NCBI GenBank assembly: GCA_949298505.1
Contig: CASFWW010000032.1
Location: forward strand, 1-51,114
Source of the DNA: Ornithoclostridium sp949298505
GTDB taxonomy: Bacteria > Bacillota > Clostridia > Christensenellales > UBA3700
DNA: 51,114 nucleotides
Direction of reading: 5' to 3'
Shown piece by piece: positions 41,459-50,250 of this stretch. The first letter of the stretch is position 1, and the number at the start of each line of letters is the position of its first letter. The translations under genes and the position numbers were made by a program. The notes under the pieces were generated by a model. The model searched no databases. It worked only from the letters and a program-made list of their open reading frames with translations, and was not told the origin of the DNA.

Positions 41459-41701
41459 ATGTCATTCAAGACTTACGATCTTATCAGAGAAAACACGGGC
41501 GTCCGTACAGACGGACTCAAAATCAGCAACGCCGACAAACTTTTTGCACGCTCTCTTGCAAAGCGTCAGCTCCTGATTGTAAAAGACCTCATGGCTTTTG
41601 ACAAATCCTACCCCGGAGCCATCGACAAAGACGTGATCGGCGGACTTTACGCATTATGCACGCTGCTGGAAGACAACGTGGAATCTGTCGTGTCACGCTA
41701 A
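41459..41701 (+). CDS. Small protein of unknown function, 80 residues
   Basis: An ATG at 41459 follows a perfect AAGGAGG ten bases upstream. The soluble, mostly helical protein begins MSFKTYDLIRENTGVRTDGLKISN and ends LEDNVESVVSR; composition is balanced, with no membrane span or cysteine cluster. No family was recognised. A longer open frame upstream is antisense to the GH3 gene and is rejected. The 3' end overlaps the convergent XRE regulator gene by 9 bp. The strong Shine-Dalgarno sequence makes expression likely. Confidence 0.65.
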   Translation: MSFKTYDLIRENTGVRTDGLKISNADKLFARSLAKRQLLIVKDLMAFDKSYPGAIDKDVIGGLYALCTLLEDNVESVVSR

Positions 41702-41914
41702 GACGTGACCGAGAAGCTCGTCCGTAGATACCCCGAGAAAAGCTGCGATTTTGCACAGACAGAGAAGGGAGGGTTCACTCTCTCCTTTCTCGTAGTGAGA
41801 TATGGTGCGCTGAGACACTCCTATCTCCTTTGCGATCCTCTGTTGCGAAATGTTCTTTACCTTGCGCAACCTTTTCAGATTTTTACCGAATTCCATAGTT
41901 CTTTTACTCTGCAC
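41693..41914 (-). CDS. Small XRE-family DNA-binding protein
   Basis: The 73-residue protein is essentially one helix-turn-helix domain of the SinR/Cro type: MEFGKNLKRLRKVKNISQQRIAKEIGVSQRTISHYEKGES, then LCLCKIAAFLGVSTDELLG. There is no sensor domain. The GTG at 41914 has GGGAG seven bases upstream; the internal ATG six codons later lacks one. It is likely a repressor, perhaps of itself or of the convergent 80-residue gene, with which it overlaps tail to tail. Confidence 0.85.
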   Translation of the reverse strand: MQSKRTMEFGKNLKRLRKVKNISQQRIAKEIGVSQRTISHYEKGESEPSLLCLCKIAAFLGVSTDELLGHVLA

Positions 41915-42492
41915 CTACGTGCTCCCTTCCTAAATGTAATACGTATTTTATACATAAAATTCGTACCATTTTCATTATAGCACAGGTGATTTGACTATAT
42001 CAATGGTATTTGTTAAAATTTTTACGAAATTTAGCCGAAATTCAAATCAAAAATTCAATTTTCAGTAAAATTCAGACCCGGATCGTGCATATTATCTCAC
42101 AAAATCGTGTGCAATACGACAACGTCTATATTGAAAAATATCTTAAAAATCCTTGTTTTGTATGCAATTTGAAATCGTCTTCTTAAAAAATTTTCCCCAT
42201 ATCGGATATTTTTTATTTGTAAAACTTTGGGATATTGACAAAAAGCGAAGCCGGATTTTCCCGCCAGGTTCGACTCAATGCGGTAGGTTTGAGACAAAAA
42301 TTTTTCCGCTCTCCCAATTTATCGGTTTTTGCGGAATTTGCCCTTGCGAAGTCGTATTTTTTTGTTAAAATTCACTATTTTCGTATTATTTGTTATGCTT
42401 GCAACGTGAAAATATGCGTTTTGAAGGATTTAATTCATTTCACGTTACGCGATGAATATTTATACGTACTGTTTCGCTTTTTTATTCAAAAA
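41915..42492. other. AT-rich intergenic stretch with no gene seen
   Basis: About 580 bp between the XRE gene and the rho terminator. Frames are short, lack ribosome binding sites and are Phe/Ile/Lys-rich through base composition. A single CTCCCAATTTATCGG (about 42310) weakly resembles the array palindromes at 21 kb but lacks the second arm. Confidence 0.5.
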
Positions 42493-42520
42493 AACGGACG
42501 GAAATCCCGTCCGTTTTTCT
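42487..42520 (-). terminator. Intrinsic terminator of rho
   Basis: Hairpin ACGGACGG-GATTT-CCGTCCGT followed by a T run on the minus strand, about 15 bases past the stop; flanking A and T runs make it potentially bidirectional. Confidence 0.8.
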
Positions 42521-42530
42521 GCGGTATTTG

Positions 42531-44009
42531 TCAGGGCTTTCTGAAACTGAACCCTTCTTTTTCCCATCTGCTGACCTGAGAACAGATGATGCCTATGAAT
42601 TCGTCGTTGTTCTTCGTCTTGACGATATAATCTATAAGCTTTTCGGTCGCTTCCTGACTGTCCATTGCGCTGATCATCTTTCTTATAGAATACACTCCCT
42701 CCAATTCTTTCTGAGTGAGAAGCATGTCTTCTCTTCTCGTACTCGATCTGTTGATGTCTATCGCAGGGAATATTCTCCTTTCGCTCATCTTGCGGTCGAG
42801 GTGTATCTCCATATTGCCGGTGCCTTTGAATTCTTCGTAAATTACGTCGTCCATGCGGCTTCCGGTGTCAACGAGCGCAGTCGCAATTATCGTCAAAGAT
42901 CCGCCGTTCTCTATGTTTCTGGCGCTTCCGAAGAACCTCTTAGGACTGTGCAGCGCGCCCGGATCGATACCGCCTGAAAGCGTTCTGCCCGTCGGAGGAA
43001 TGGTCAGGTTGTAAGCTCTTGCAAGTCTTGTCAGCGAATCCATGATTATCACGACGTCCTTGCCCAGCTCAACGTTGCGCTTTGCCCTTTCGATCAGAAG
43101 TTCCGCAGATTTGCAGTGATGCTCGGGAGTTTCGTCGAAAGTGGAATAGATCACTTCTCCGTTTATACTTCTCTGCATATCCGTCACTTCTTCAGGTCTT
43201 TCGTCGACGAGAAGCACGAAAAGAAGCACGTCGGGGTAATTGATGGAAATGCTGTTGGCTATCTTTTTGAGAAGGGTCGTCTTTCCCGCTTTGGGAGGAG
43301 ACACGATCATTGCTCTCTGTCCCTTTCCTATCGGAGCGATGAGGTCGATGCATCTTATCGCGAAATCGCTCTTGCCCGTTCTGAGTTCCAGTCTCAGTCT
43401 TTCGTCAGGGTATATCGGCACAAGATTGTCGAAGTTGGGACGGCTGCGCAGATTGTCGGGAGCGTTGCCGTTCACTTCGTCCACGGCGACCAGCGCGGGC
43501 GGCTTGTTTTCCGCGTTACGACGCGCTCTTCCGACCACCTTGTCTCCCGCTCTCAGCCCGATCGTCTTGATGAGTTTTGCCGAGACATAGGTGTCTTTGT
43601 TGCCGTATTCGCAGTTTTCCGCTCTCAGGAAACCGTATCCGTCGGGATGGATGTCAAGAACGCCGTGTTTTTCTTCAAGTTCGCCGTGCGTCTCATCGCT
43701 CTGTTGCTGAACCTGAGCGTTCTCATGCTCCTTTGCGGCGGTTTTCGGGCTTTCCTCTGAGGAAGCCTTGCCTGTTTCAGTCTTTGCCGCGCTGTTTTCA
43801 AGTTCCCTGGGTTTGTTGACGGGGCGACGGCCGCGGGTGCTTCTTGTGGGCTGGATCTCGCCCTCGGCAATTCCGCGGTACTGCGCAATTATTTCTTCTT
43901 TCTTTTTTGAAGTCGGAGAACTGACGCCTATCTCACGCGCCACTTCTCTGAGCTGAAACACTGTCATTTTATTCAACTCGTCCTCGGTGTAAAATTTTTT
44001 ATCGCTCAT
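42531..44009 (-). CDS. rho: Transcription termination factor Rho
   Basis: The hexameric RNA helicase ends transcription of untranslated RNA. The 492-residue protein has an N-terminal helical SAP-like domain (KMTVFQLREVAREIGV), then a disordered Arg/Glu/Ser/Gln-rich insert (about residues 50-112), the cold-shock-like RNA-binding domain (GVLDIHPDGYGFLRAENCEYGNKDTYVS) and the ATPase core with Walker A PPKAGKTTLL, DERPEEVTDM and the Q-loop/R-loop region NGGSLTIIATALVDTGSRMDDVIYEEFKGTGN. The insert is longer than in E. coli Rho, as is common in other bacterial groups. The gene is single, with a plausible promoter and an intrinsic terminator. Confidence 0.97.
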   Translation of the reverse strand: MSDKKFYTEDELNKMTVFQLREVAREIGVSSPTSKKKEEIIAQYRGIAEGEIQPTRSTRGRRPVNKPRELENSAAKTETGKASSEESPKTAAKEHENAQVQQQSDETHGELEEKHGVLDIHPDGYGFLRAENCEYGNKDTYVSAKLIKTIGLRAGDKVVGRARRNAENKPPALVAVDEVNGNAPDNLRSRPNFDNLVPIYPDERLRLELRTGKSDFAIRCIDLIAPIGKGQRAMIVSPPKAGKTTLLKKIANSISINYPDVLLFVLLVDERPEEVTDMQRSINGEVIYSTFDETPEHHCKSAELLIERAKRNVELGKDVVIIMDSLTRLARAYNLTIPPTGRTLSGGIDPGALHSPKRFFGSARNIENGGSLTIIATALVDTGSRMDDVIYEEFKGTGNMEIHLDRKMSERRIFPAIDINRSSTRREDMLLTQKELEGVYSIRKMISAMDSQEATEKLIDYIVKTKNNDEFIGIICSQVSRWEKEGFSFRKP

Positions 44010-44047
44010 TTTTTTCTCCTGGATTATATGTACTCTGCTAAGCGCGC

Positions 44048-44076
44048 ATTTATTTCAATTTGATAAAAACAGTCAA
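44048..44076 (-). promoter_or_regulatory. Possible sigma-A promoter of rho
   Basis: Minus-strand TTGACT (44076-44071), 17-bp spacer, ATAAAT (44053-44048); the -10 element is a weak match. Confidence 0.4.
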
Positions 44077-44155
44077 AAAACGCACTTATTAATCGTTTGT
44101 AAAAAATTCAACTGAAATTGAAAATCAAAAAAATAATCTCTGTTATTTTTACCCG

Positions 44156-44178
44156 ATGCGTGCCCGATATGCACGCAT
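44156..44178. other. Strong hairpin after the UlaG-like gene
   Basis: GATGCGTGC / GCACGCATC with a short loop lies just past the 44191 stop. Neither strand has a T run next to it, so it is an RNA-stabilising or Rho-related structure rather than a standard terminator. Confidence 0.5.
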
Positions 44179-44190
44179 CGGAAAATAAAA

Positions 44191-44847
44191 TCAGAACTTT
44201 TTGTCAGAGAATACGAAAACTTTCGTGCAATCGCCGTCGAAAAAGTCGCGGTGGATCTCAACAGTGTCGCCGTCAATGCGGACAATCTGCTCCTCGTCGA
44301 ACAATTCAAGGAATTTGTCCACCTTGTCTATATCGATATTGCATGAAGGAGTCTCGTAATGCATCGGGATCACGATGTCCGGCATCAGGAAATCGACATA
44401 CTCCTTTGCCTGCTCCGCATCTATCGTGTAATTGCCTCCGACCGGGATCATGAGCACGTTCACCGTGCCGATCGAATCGCCCAGTTTCACTGTGCATTCT
44501 TCTCCCACGTCTCCGAGGTGACAGAGGTCTACGCCGTCTATTCTGAATTTGAAGATCAGGTTTTCTCCTCTCTTTCTGCCTTCGTCGGCGTCATGATAGC
44601 TGAGAAGCGAAGATACGTCAATGCCTTTTACTTCCCAGAACCCGAGAGAGTCGATCACCTGCACGTCGGCGTTGAGTTTTTTCAGGTCGTCGTGATCTTT
44701 GTGATGGTGGCTTATCGTCACTGCGTCGGCGTTGACGTCCTGCATCTCGTAACCGACCAGATTCTTACTGTAAGGATCCGTCACCACAACTGTGCCGGTG
44801 GATTCTTCCAGCCTGAATGCCGAATGACCCAGCCAAGTAATTTTCAT
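44191..44847 (-). CDS. MBL-fold metal-dependent hydrolase, UlaG/YtkL-like
   Basis: The 218-residue protein is of the metal-dependent UlaG-like group. ITWLGHSAFRLE opens the fold, the metal motif is SHHHKDHDD, and LCHLGDVGE and VIPMHYET supply later ligands. Such proteins are widespread in clostridia (YtkL type) with unknown substrates. It follows the PRPP synthetase gene by three bases, so the two share a transcript; a link to phosphoribosyl chemistry is only suggested by that pairing. Confidence 0.85.
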   Translation of the reverse strand: MKITWLGHSAFRLEESTGTVVVTDPYSKNLVGYEMQDVNADAVTISHHHKDHDDLKKLNADVQVIDSLGFWEVKGIDVSSLLSYHDADEGRKRGENLIFKFRIDGVDLCHLGDVGEECTVKLGDSIGTVNVLMIPVGGNYTIDAEQAKEYVDFLMPDIVIPMHYETPSCNIDIDKVDKFLELFDEEQIVRIDGDTVEIHRDFFDGDCTKVFVFSDKKF

Positions 44848-44850
44848 AAT

Positions 44851-46047
44851 TTATTCCTCTATATCCAAAGCGATCTGCTCCGGTTTGTTAGCGTTGAATT
44901 TTGCGATAAGTTCATGTATCTTGTCGTGCGGATCGAGAAGTTCGCTGAGCGATTTGTTCTGATCGCAAGCCGAGATGATGTATGCAAGGAACTTGGACAT
45001 ATCCGCCTGAATGAACCACTTTCTTTCAAGCAGTTCCTTGGGCGCGTATGTCAGATTCGTACTGATGACAGCGGTAAACAACCCCTGGTCGTAAGCGTCG
45101 TCGAACTTCTTGAGACCCTCTGTGAACAGCGCGTAAGTCGCGGAAAGGAATATCTTGCCGCAACCTCTCTCCTTGAGCTCGTTGCACAGCTTGAGCATGG
45201 AATCGCCGGTCGCGATGATATCGTCCGCGACGAAGATATCCTTGTTGCGGACATCGTTGCCGATATACTCGTGCGCAACGATCGGATTCCTGCCGTTGAC
45301 AACGTTCGCATAGTCCCTTCTCTTGTAGAACATACCGAGGTCGGTGCCGAGAACGGAAGCGTAATAAATGTTGCGGCTCATTGCGCCTTCGTCCGGGCTG
45401 ACGATCATGAATCTTTCTCTCGTCATGTCGAGGTCGGTATACGAACGCAGCATTGCCTTGAGTATCTGATACGTGGGCAGGAAGTTGTCGAAACCCATCA
45501 GCGGGACCGCGTTCTGAACGCGGGGATCGTGCGCGTCGAAAGTGATGATCTCGCTCACGCCCATATCTCTGAGTTCCTGCAACATCTGCGCGCAGTCGAG
45601 AGACTCTCTCGCGTTGCGGCGGTGCTGTCTGCCGCCGTAAAGACTGGGCATGACCACCGTGATGGATTTTGCCTTTCCTCCGCATGCCGCGATGACTCTC
45701 TTGAGGTCGCAGTAATGATCGTCAGGCGACATATTGTTCTCAAAACCGAACATATTGTACGTGATGGAATAGTTGCCGACGTCGCAGAGAATGTAAAGGT
45801 CCTTTCCTCTGATCGTCTCCATGACCAGACCTTTACCGTCGCCCGTCGTGAACCTGGGGCAGACGTTCTTTATAAGGAAGGTGTCGCGGTGGAACTTCTT
45901 GCCCTGCGCCTTAGCCTCCTGGTTGTACCAGTTGACGAGGTAATAATCCACCTTGTCGCCAAGCTCCTTTGCGCCCGCAAGCGCGATCAGAGCCATGTTG
46001 GAAGTGTCTTTGTCAAAATTGAATATAGACTCAAAAAACGGTCTCAT
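44851..46047 (-). CDS. prs: Ribose-phosphate pyrophosphokinase (PRPP synthetase)
   Basis: The enzyme makes PRPP from ribose 5-phosphate and ATP for nucleotide, histidine and NAD synthesis. At 398 residues it is longer than the classical 315-residue enzyme and belongs to the extended clostridial type. Visible motifs are VVMPSLYGGRQHRRNARESLDCAQML, FDAHDPRVQNAVP (metal/ATP site), SPDEGAM and the PRPP-binding loop DDIIATGDSMLKL. Extra residues lie at the N-terminus and at about 50-75. It has a promoter 170 bp upstream and a long leader containing a possible small ORF. Confidence 0.92.
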   Translation of the reverse strand: MRPFFESIFNFDKDTSNMALIALAGAKELGDKVDYYLVNWYNQEAKAQGKKFHRDTFLIKNVCPRFTTGDGKGLVMETIRGKDLYILCDVGNYSITYNMFGFENNMSPDDHYCDLKRVIAACGGKAKSITVVMPSLYGGRQHRRNARESLDCAQMLQELRDMGVSEIITFDAHDPRVQNAVPLMGFDNFLPTYQILKAMLRSYTDLDMTRERFMIVSPDEGAMSRNIYYASVLGTDLGMFYKRRDYANVVNGRNPIVAHEYIGNDVRNKDIFVADDIIATGDSMLKLCNELKERGCGKIFLSATYALFTEGLKKFDDAYDQGLFTAVISTNLTYAPKELLERKWFIQADMSKFLAYIISACDQNKSLSELLDPHDKIHELIAKFNANKPEQIALDIEE

Positions 46048-46168
46048 TCTTGCCTCCGTATATAAAATTATCTTTGGATTTCACGGTATGATAGCCGGCG
46101 TCAACCACTCGGGGACGCTGCGGCAATGAAAAAATAATTTGAAATCGGTCTTCGGGTAAGTGATCCAT
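46031..46168 (-). CDS. Possible 45-codon leader ORF upstream of prs
   Basis: An ATG at 46168 stands directly after GAGAGGAGAT and opens a 45-codon frame (starting MDHLPEDRFQ) whose TGA falls 17 bases inside prs in another frame. Spacing from the ribosome site is short. It could couple translation to prs or be chance. Confidence 0.25.
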   Translation of the reverse strand: MDHLPEDRFQIIFSLPQRPRVVDAGYHTVKSKDNFIYGGKNETVF

Positions 46169-46219
46169 ATCTCCTCTCAGAATAAACCGGTCGCGGCGCA
46201 TTGCCGCGGTTACATAACT

Positions 46220-46248
46220 ATATTACCATTTATAAGTTTTTATTTCAA
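46220..46248 (-). promoter_or_regulatory. sigma-A promoter of prs
   Basis: Minus-strand TTGAAA (46248-46243), 17-bp spacer, TAATAT (46225-46220), giving a leader of about 165 nt. Confidence 0.6.
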
Positions 46249-46307
46249 GTAAAAAACAGAGTGAATTTTCAACAATTTTCGTCAGAGGTCGGACGCCTCT
46301 GAAACGC

Positions 46308-47033
46308 TCACAGCCCGAGCGAGGCAAACACCTCGCCTATCGGTTCACCGAATTCGAGAGTGGCTCTCCCGGCGTTCAGCCTTGTTTTGTTGATGAGTAT
46401 CAGGTTCTTGCCCGAAAAGAAATTCACAAGCCCTGCCGCCGGATAGACGTTGAGCGAAGTTCCTCCGACGATCAGAGTCTTCGCGCCGGCAACGTACTTT
46501 GCCGCCCTTTCGAACACGCCTTCCGGGAGCGCCTCTCCGTAAAGCACGACGTCGGGCTTTATCAGTCCGCCGCAAACGCAGCGGGGCGTTCCCTCTGCTT
46601 CCGCGACGTAGCGCGCGTCGTATTTTCTGCCGCATACCGTGCATGCGTTGCGGTGTATGCTCCCGTGCAGTTCAAGCACGTTTTTGCTGCCCGCCGCCTG
46701 ATGCAGACCGTCAATGTTCTGCGTTATCACCGCGTTGAGAAGCCCTATTTCTTCAAGTCTCGCCAGCGCGATATGCGCTGCGTTCGGCTTTGCCGAAAGC
46801 GGCATCATATACTTTTTGTAAAAGTCGTAAAACACGTCTGTGTGGCGGCAGAAAAAGGCGTGAGACAGTATCTCCTCGGGCGGATAAGCATATTTTTTTG
46901 CGAAAATGCCGCCCGAAGAACGGAAGTCAGGCACGCCGCTTTCCGTCGACACGCCCGCTCCGCCGAAAAACACAGCGCCGCCTTCCTCAAGCGCCCCGGC
47001 AAGTTTTTTCAATCTCTCGTCAAAACCGGTCAT
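46308..47033 (-). CDS. NAD-dependent protein deacylase, sirtuin (Sir2/CobB)
   Basis: The 241-residue class III deacylase removes acyl groups from lysines using NAD. Motifs are FGGAGVSTESGVPDFRSSGG (NAD binding), TQNIDGLHQAAGSKNVLELHGS with the catalytic His, four zinc cysteines in CTVCGRK and CVCGG, and VGGTSLNVYPAAGLVNF. Length and motif set are those of bacterial CobB, not of defence-type SIR2 fusions. It follows the GH30 gene by three bases, an odd operon partner. Confidence 0.93.
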   Translation of the reverse strand: MTGFDERLKKLAGALEEGGAVFFGGAGVSTESGVPDFRSSGGIFAKKYAYPPEEILSHAFFCRHTDVFYDFYKKYMMPLSAKPNAAHIALARLEEIGLLNAVITQNIDGLHQAAGSKNVLELHGSIHRNACTVCGRKYDARYVAEAEGTPRCVCGGLIKPDVVLYGEALPEGVFERAAKYVAGAKTLIVGGTSLNVYPAAGLVNFFSGKNLILINKTRLNAGRATLEFGEPIGEVFASLGL

Positions 47034-47036
47034 AAC

Positions 47037-48668
47037 TCATTTCGTAAGCACGTAAGTGGTAATGCTCTGACCGGGCAAAGTCACCTTTCCCGTCCACGCA
47101 GTTTCGTTCTCGTTCCAGCCCGTCTGAGCTTCAGAGGTCGTACGTACTTCAACCGCTTTCGTATAGTCGGAAAGTCCGCCGACCGTCACGTCCTTAACGC
47201 TTTTGGAATTGTTTATTATCACGACGACCACGCTGCCGTCAGCTTTCTTGTACGCGCTGTAATCGAGGTTCGCCCAGCCGGTAAGATCGGAGCTCGTCGC
47301 GCCGACGCGTACGTCGCCCTTGTCTATATAGCGCGAGAACTGCCCCATAACGTAATACCTCTTCAGCACGGAAAGCTGCTGAGTGCCGTCGTCGAAGACG
47401 TCCCAGTACACCAGCCCGTCGTTGTAATCGCACGGAGAAACGCCCAGCCACCAGTTCCAGTCGACGGCGTTGAGCATCGTCAGATCGCGGCTGATCACGT
47501 TGCCGAGAAGGAGTCCGCTTTCGATCGTATCCGACCTGCCGCTTTCCATCTCGCAATATTCGGTGATCGAAATGCCGAGACCGGGATAGTTCTTATCTAT
47601 ATAATTCTGATACTTTTCTCTGTGTTTCTTGCTGTCGTCGGCGCCGTATGAGTGCGACGCGATATATTCGAGATCCTCAAAATAATCGTACTTGCTCATC
47701 GCCTCCAGATATTCCTTTATATCCTTGCGATCCAAGTAGAATTTATAGTTGCCGCTTTCCAGCACGTCGCACTCGTAGGACGTGCCGTTCGCGGTGTTGA
47801 ACTCGTCCAGCTTGTCAAGGAAAACGTCGTAGAACGCGGCGAGCGGTTCGGGATCGAAATGACAGCCTTCCTGCGAAGAACCTTCTCCGCCCCAGTCCCA
47901 CTGCGGCTCGTTGACAGGACTGATCACGACCTCGGGCACGTTTTCAAGACCTGCAAGATGCTTTTCAACCAGATTGTCGACAATTATCAGTATATAATCG
48001 CAGTACGCTTCGTAAAACTCTTCCTTGAGGTTGTTCTGTTGTACCTCTGCGCCCGTACAGGTGCCCGAAAGCGTCATCAGGTAATGCGGGGAATTGGCAA
48101 AAAACACGATCTTGTCTATGCTGCCCGTCGCAAGCGCCATATCCAGCATCTGAAGCGCGCCGGCGTCGCGGGTAAAATCGTAGTTGCTTTCGTCCGCAAA
48201 CGCAGCGAACAGTTCTTCGTCCGAAGCGTTCAGATAATCTTCTGCCATAAAGAAGCTTTCTGCGCGTCTGTCGGGATCGAACCAGTCATAGCAATACGGC
48301 ACCACGTCGTCCAGATTGGAATCCGCAGAACCGCCGCCGATGTTGAATCTTGCGATATTCAGTCTGAGACCGCTATCTCCGTAAAGCATTTCTATCGCCT
48401 GCTCCTTGACCTCGTCCGTCCCCTCTTCACCCATTCTCTGGAAGGTCCACGCCATGGAAGCGCCGAAGCCCTGAACGGTCTGCTGTTCGTCGTTGAGATT
48501 TACGCTTATGCGCAGATTCGCATATGCCGCAATGCTGTAAATGCTCAGACAGATGGCGGTGATCATAACGAGTACCAGCAGCGTAAGCCCTGTCTTTTTC
48601 GCGATCGTCATGCCGTTGTTTTTAAAAAAAGTCTTTACGTCTTCTTTGGAGATATTGATCTTTTTCAA
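47037..48668 (-). CDS. Glycoside hydrolase family 30-like enzyme, membrane-anchored or secreted
   Basis: The 543-residue protein has an N-terminal transmembrane/signal segment (about residues 24-48) then a GH30-type (beta/alpha)8 barrel: VQGFGASMAWTF opening strand, VISPVNEPQWDWGG with the acid/base Glu and SITEYCEMESG with the nucleophile Glu, then a beta-sandwich tail (about 460-543) typical of the family. The NEPQWDW motif resembles endo-beta-1,6-galactanase-like GH30 members. The start is TTG at 48668, seven bases after GAGGG, about 25 bases past the -10 element. The signal helix has no clear cleavage site, so it may stay anchored at the cell surface. Confidence 0.88.
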   Translation of the reverse strand: MKKINISKEDVKTFFKNNGMTIAKKTGLTLLVLVMITAICLSIYSIAAYANLRISVNLNDEQQTVQGFGASMAWTFQRMGEEGTDEVKEQAIEMLYGDSGLRLNIARFNIGGGSADSNLDDVVPYCYDWFDPDRRAESFFMAEDYLNASDEELFAAFADESNYDFTRDAGALQMLDMALATGSIDKIVFFANSPHYLMTLSGTCTGAEVQQNNLKEEFYEAYCDYILIIVDNLVEKHLAGLENVPEVVISPVNEPQWDWGGEGSSQEGCHFDPEPLAAFYDVFLDKLDEFNTANGTSYECDVLESGNYKFYLDRKDIKEYLEAMSKYDYFEDLEYIASHSYGADDSKKHREKYQNYIDKNYPGLGISITEYCEMESGRSDTIESGLLLGNVISRDLTMLNAVDWNWWLGVSPCDYNDGLVYWDVFDDGTQQLSVLKRYYVMGQFSRYIDKGDVRVGATSSDLTGWANLDYSAYKKADGSVVVVIINNSKSVKDVTVGGLSDYTKAVEVRTTSEAQTGWNENETAWTGKVTLPGQSITTYVLTK

Positions 48669-48697
48669 AATTTTTCCCTCTTTCCCTTATTTTCTTT

Positions 48698-48726
48698 ATT
48701 ATAACAAACGCGCGCCGCGACCGCAA
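48698..48726 (-). promoter_or_regulatory. sigma-A promoter of the GH30-sirtuin operon
   Basis: Minus-strand TTGCGG (48726-48721), 17-bp spacer, TATAAT (48703-48698). Confidence 0.6.
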
Positions 48727-48825
48727 CAAATATATAAAAAAAGCGGCCCAAGCGGCAAATTTGATCGTTTTATGCCGTTTTCGAGCCGGATTATCCATAA
48801 TTTACACCGCACGCACCCCGAACGG

Positions 48826-49305
48826 CTACCGTTCTGTCGCTATTGCGGCAAAAGTCGCCTGAGTCGCCCTTGCGAGGTCGGACGGCGTGGTCTCCACCTG
48901 CCTGCCCACCTTGCCTGCGCTGAAAACTATCTTCTCCTTGTCCTTCGCGCTTTCGTCTATCACGGTGACGAACTTTTTCTTCATGCCGATCGGACTGCAC
49001 CCTCCGTGGATATATCCGGTAAGAGGCAACAGCTGCTTCTGCGGGATCATCTCTACGTTCTTGACCCCGACGCTTGCCGCCGCCGCTTTCAGATCGAGAG
49101 CCCCGGTCACAGGTACCACGAAAACGTAATTCCTGCGGTCGTGCCCGACGGTAACAAGCGTCTTGAAAACGCATGCCGGATCTTTGCCGAGCATGCGCGC
49201 GACCGTCGCTCCGTCAGTCGTCGTATTGTCGTACTCATACGCCTCGTAGCTTATCCCGAGAGTGTCCAAAACCCTCATCACGTTGGTTTTTTCAACTTTT
49301 TTCAT
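48826..49305 (-). CDS. ybaK: YbaK/EbsC-type Cys-tRNA(Pro)/Cys-tRNA(Cys) deacylase
   Basis: The 159-residue editing enzyme hydrolyses mischarged aminoacyl-tRNA in trans. Family motifs are FKTLVTVGHDRRNYVFVVPV, the catalytic Lys region DLKAAAASVGVKNVEMI, GYIHGGCSPIGMKKKF and SAGKVGRQVETTPSDLA. Length is normal for YbaK. The start at 49305 overlaps the PHP gene stop by 4 bp; the 100 open codons upstream are antisense-like, Arg-rich and rejected. Confidence 0.93.
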   Translation of the reverse strand: MKKVEKTNVMRVLDTLGISYEAYEYDNTTTDGATVARMLGKDPACVFKTLVTVGHDRRNYVFVVPVTGALDLKAAAASVGVKNVEMIPQKQLLPLTGYIHGGCSPIGMKKKFVTVIDESAKDKEKIVFSAGKVGRQVETTPSDLARATQATFAAIATER

Positions 49306-50003
49306 CTGCTTTTTATCACCTCGTAATCGCGGCTTCTGAGTATCGCGACCAGATCTTTTTCGTTTTCGGGAGCGCGCTTCAAGAGTACGCCTCCGCCCTC
49401 TCCCCCTTCGTGGTGGAAATCGCTTCCGCCCGTGGGTATGAGTCCGAGCCTTTCGCAGACTTCTTCGGCTTTCCGGTTTCCGGAGTCCTGATAAGGATGC
49501 AGATTGGCGATCTCTATCCCGTGCACGTATCTGTAATCGAGTTCTGTGCAGATCGACCTGTAAGGATGCGCAACGACAAGAAGGTTGCCGTTCTTTTCCG
49601 CCCATTCGTAAAACTCTGTCTTGTTGAAATTGAGGATGTCGTAGCCGTCTCTCAGAAGTTCTTCGGGAGTGATCCCGTATACCAGGATCTCACCGTAAGG
49701 ACCGGAATGTTTGTAATAAGTGCAGAAATCCGGCGCCGCCTCCAAGCCGAAAAACACGTCTATGCCGTACTTCGCGCACTCGTCCTTGAGTTCGTAATAG
49801 TCGCGCATATAGTCGCTCATTACGTTCAGCCTGCTTCCGAACTGCTGTGCGACATAACCGAACAGATCCGTCCTGTTGAAATGGTTTGTCACCACAATGC
49901 CGTTGTACCCTGCCTTCGCGTACTCCACGGCAATGTCTGCGGGTTCCATCTGACCGCAGTGACTGTTGTGTATGGTATGGAGATGCATTTCGAGTTTATA
50001 CAT
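49302..50003 (-). CDS. PHP-domain phosphoesterase
   Basis: The 233-residue protein has the PHP (polymerase and histidinol phosphatase) fold: metal motif HLHTIHNS near the N-terminus, VVTNHFN, GLEAAP, VVAHPYRS, EIANLHPY and the final GGSDFHHE. These supply the His/Asp/Glu ligands of the trinuclear metal site. Substrates of stand-alone members range from histidinol phosphate to nucleotides and RNA ends; this one cannot be placed further. It is translationally coupled to ybaK. Confidence 0.88.
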   Translation of the reverse strand: MYKLEMHLHTIHNSHCGQMEPADIAVEYAKAGYNGIVVTNHFNRTDLFGYVAQQFGSRLNVMSDYMRDYYELKDECAKYGIDVFFGLEAAPDFCTYYKHSGPYGEILVYGITPEELLRDGYDILNFNKTEFYEWAEKNGNLLVVAHPYRSICTELDYRYVHGIEIANLHPYQDSGNRKAEEVCERLGLIPTGGSDFHHEGGEGGGVLLKRAPENEKDLVAILRSRDYEVIKSR

Positions 50004-50250
50004 ATTCCGTCATTTCCCCTTCATCCGTCGGCTATCGCCTCGAGCGCACGTGCCCAGGCATAATCCGGATGAGTCTGTATTTCACAATTTTTTCCGCCCG
50101 TGTTCGTTAAAGCGTTTTACTGCTTGCGTCAAAGCCGCAACTGAAAGCCGGTGACGCTCTTTTTGCTGCGCTCCCGGCTTGTACTCAGAGGTTTTTAGCC
50201 CCTGCGCGTCAGCCTGAAGTATGCGGCGCGCAAGCGGACTTCGTGTCGGT

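Noticed and set aside
44156..44178. Intrinsic terminator after the UlaG-like gene
   Set aside because: The hairpin is strong, but neither strand has a T run, so it is listed only as a structure.
48826..49605. Long form of the YbaK gene starting at 49605
   Set aside because: The extra 100 residues are Arg-rich and lie over the PHP gene; the ATG at 49305 has the coupled ATGA overlap and the family N-terminus.
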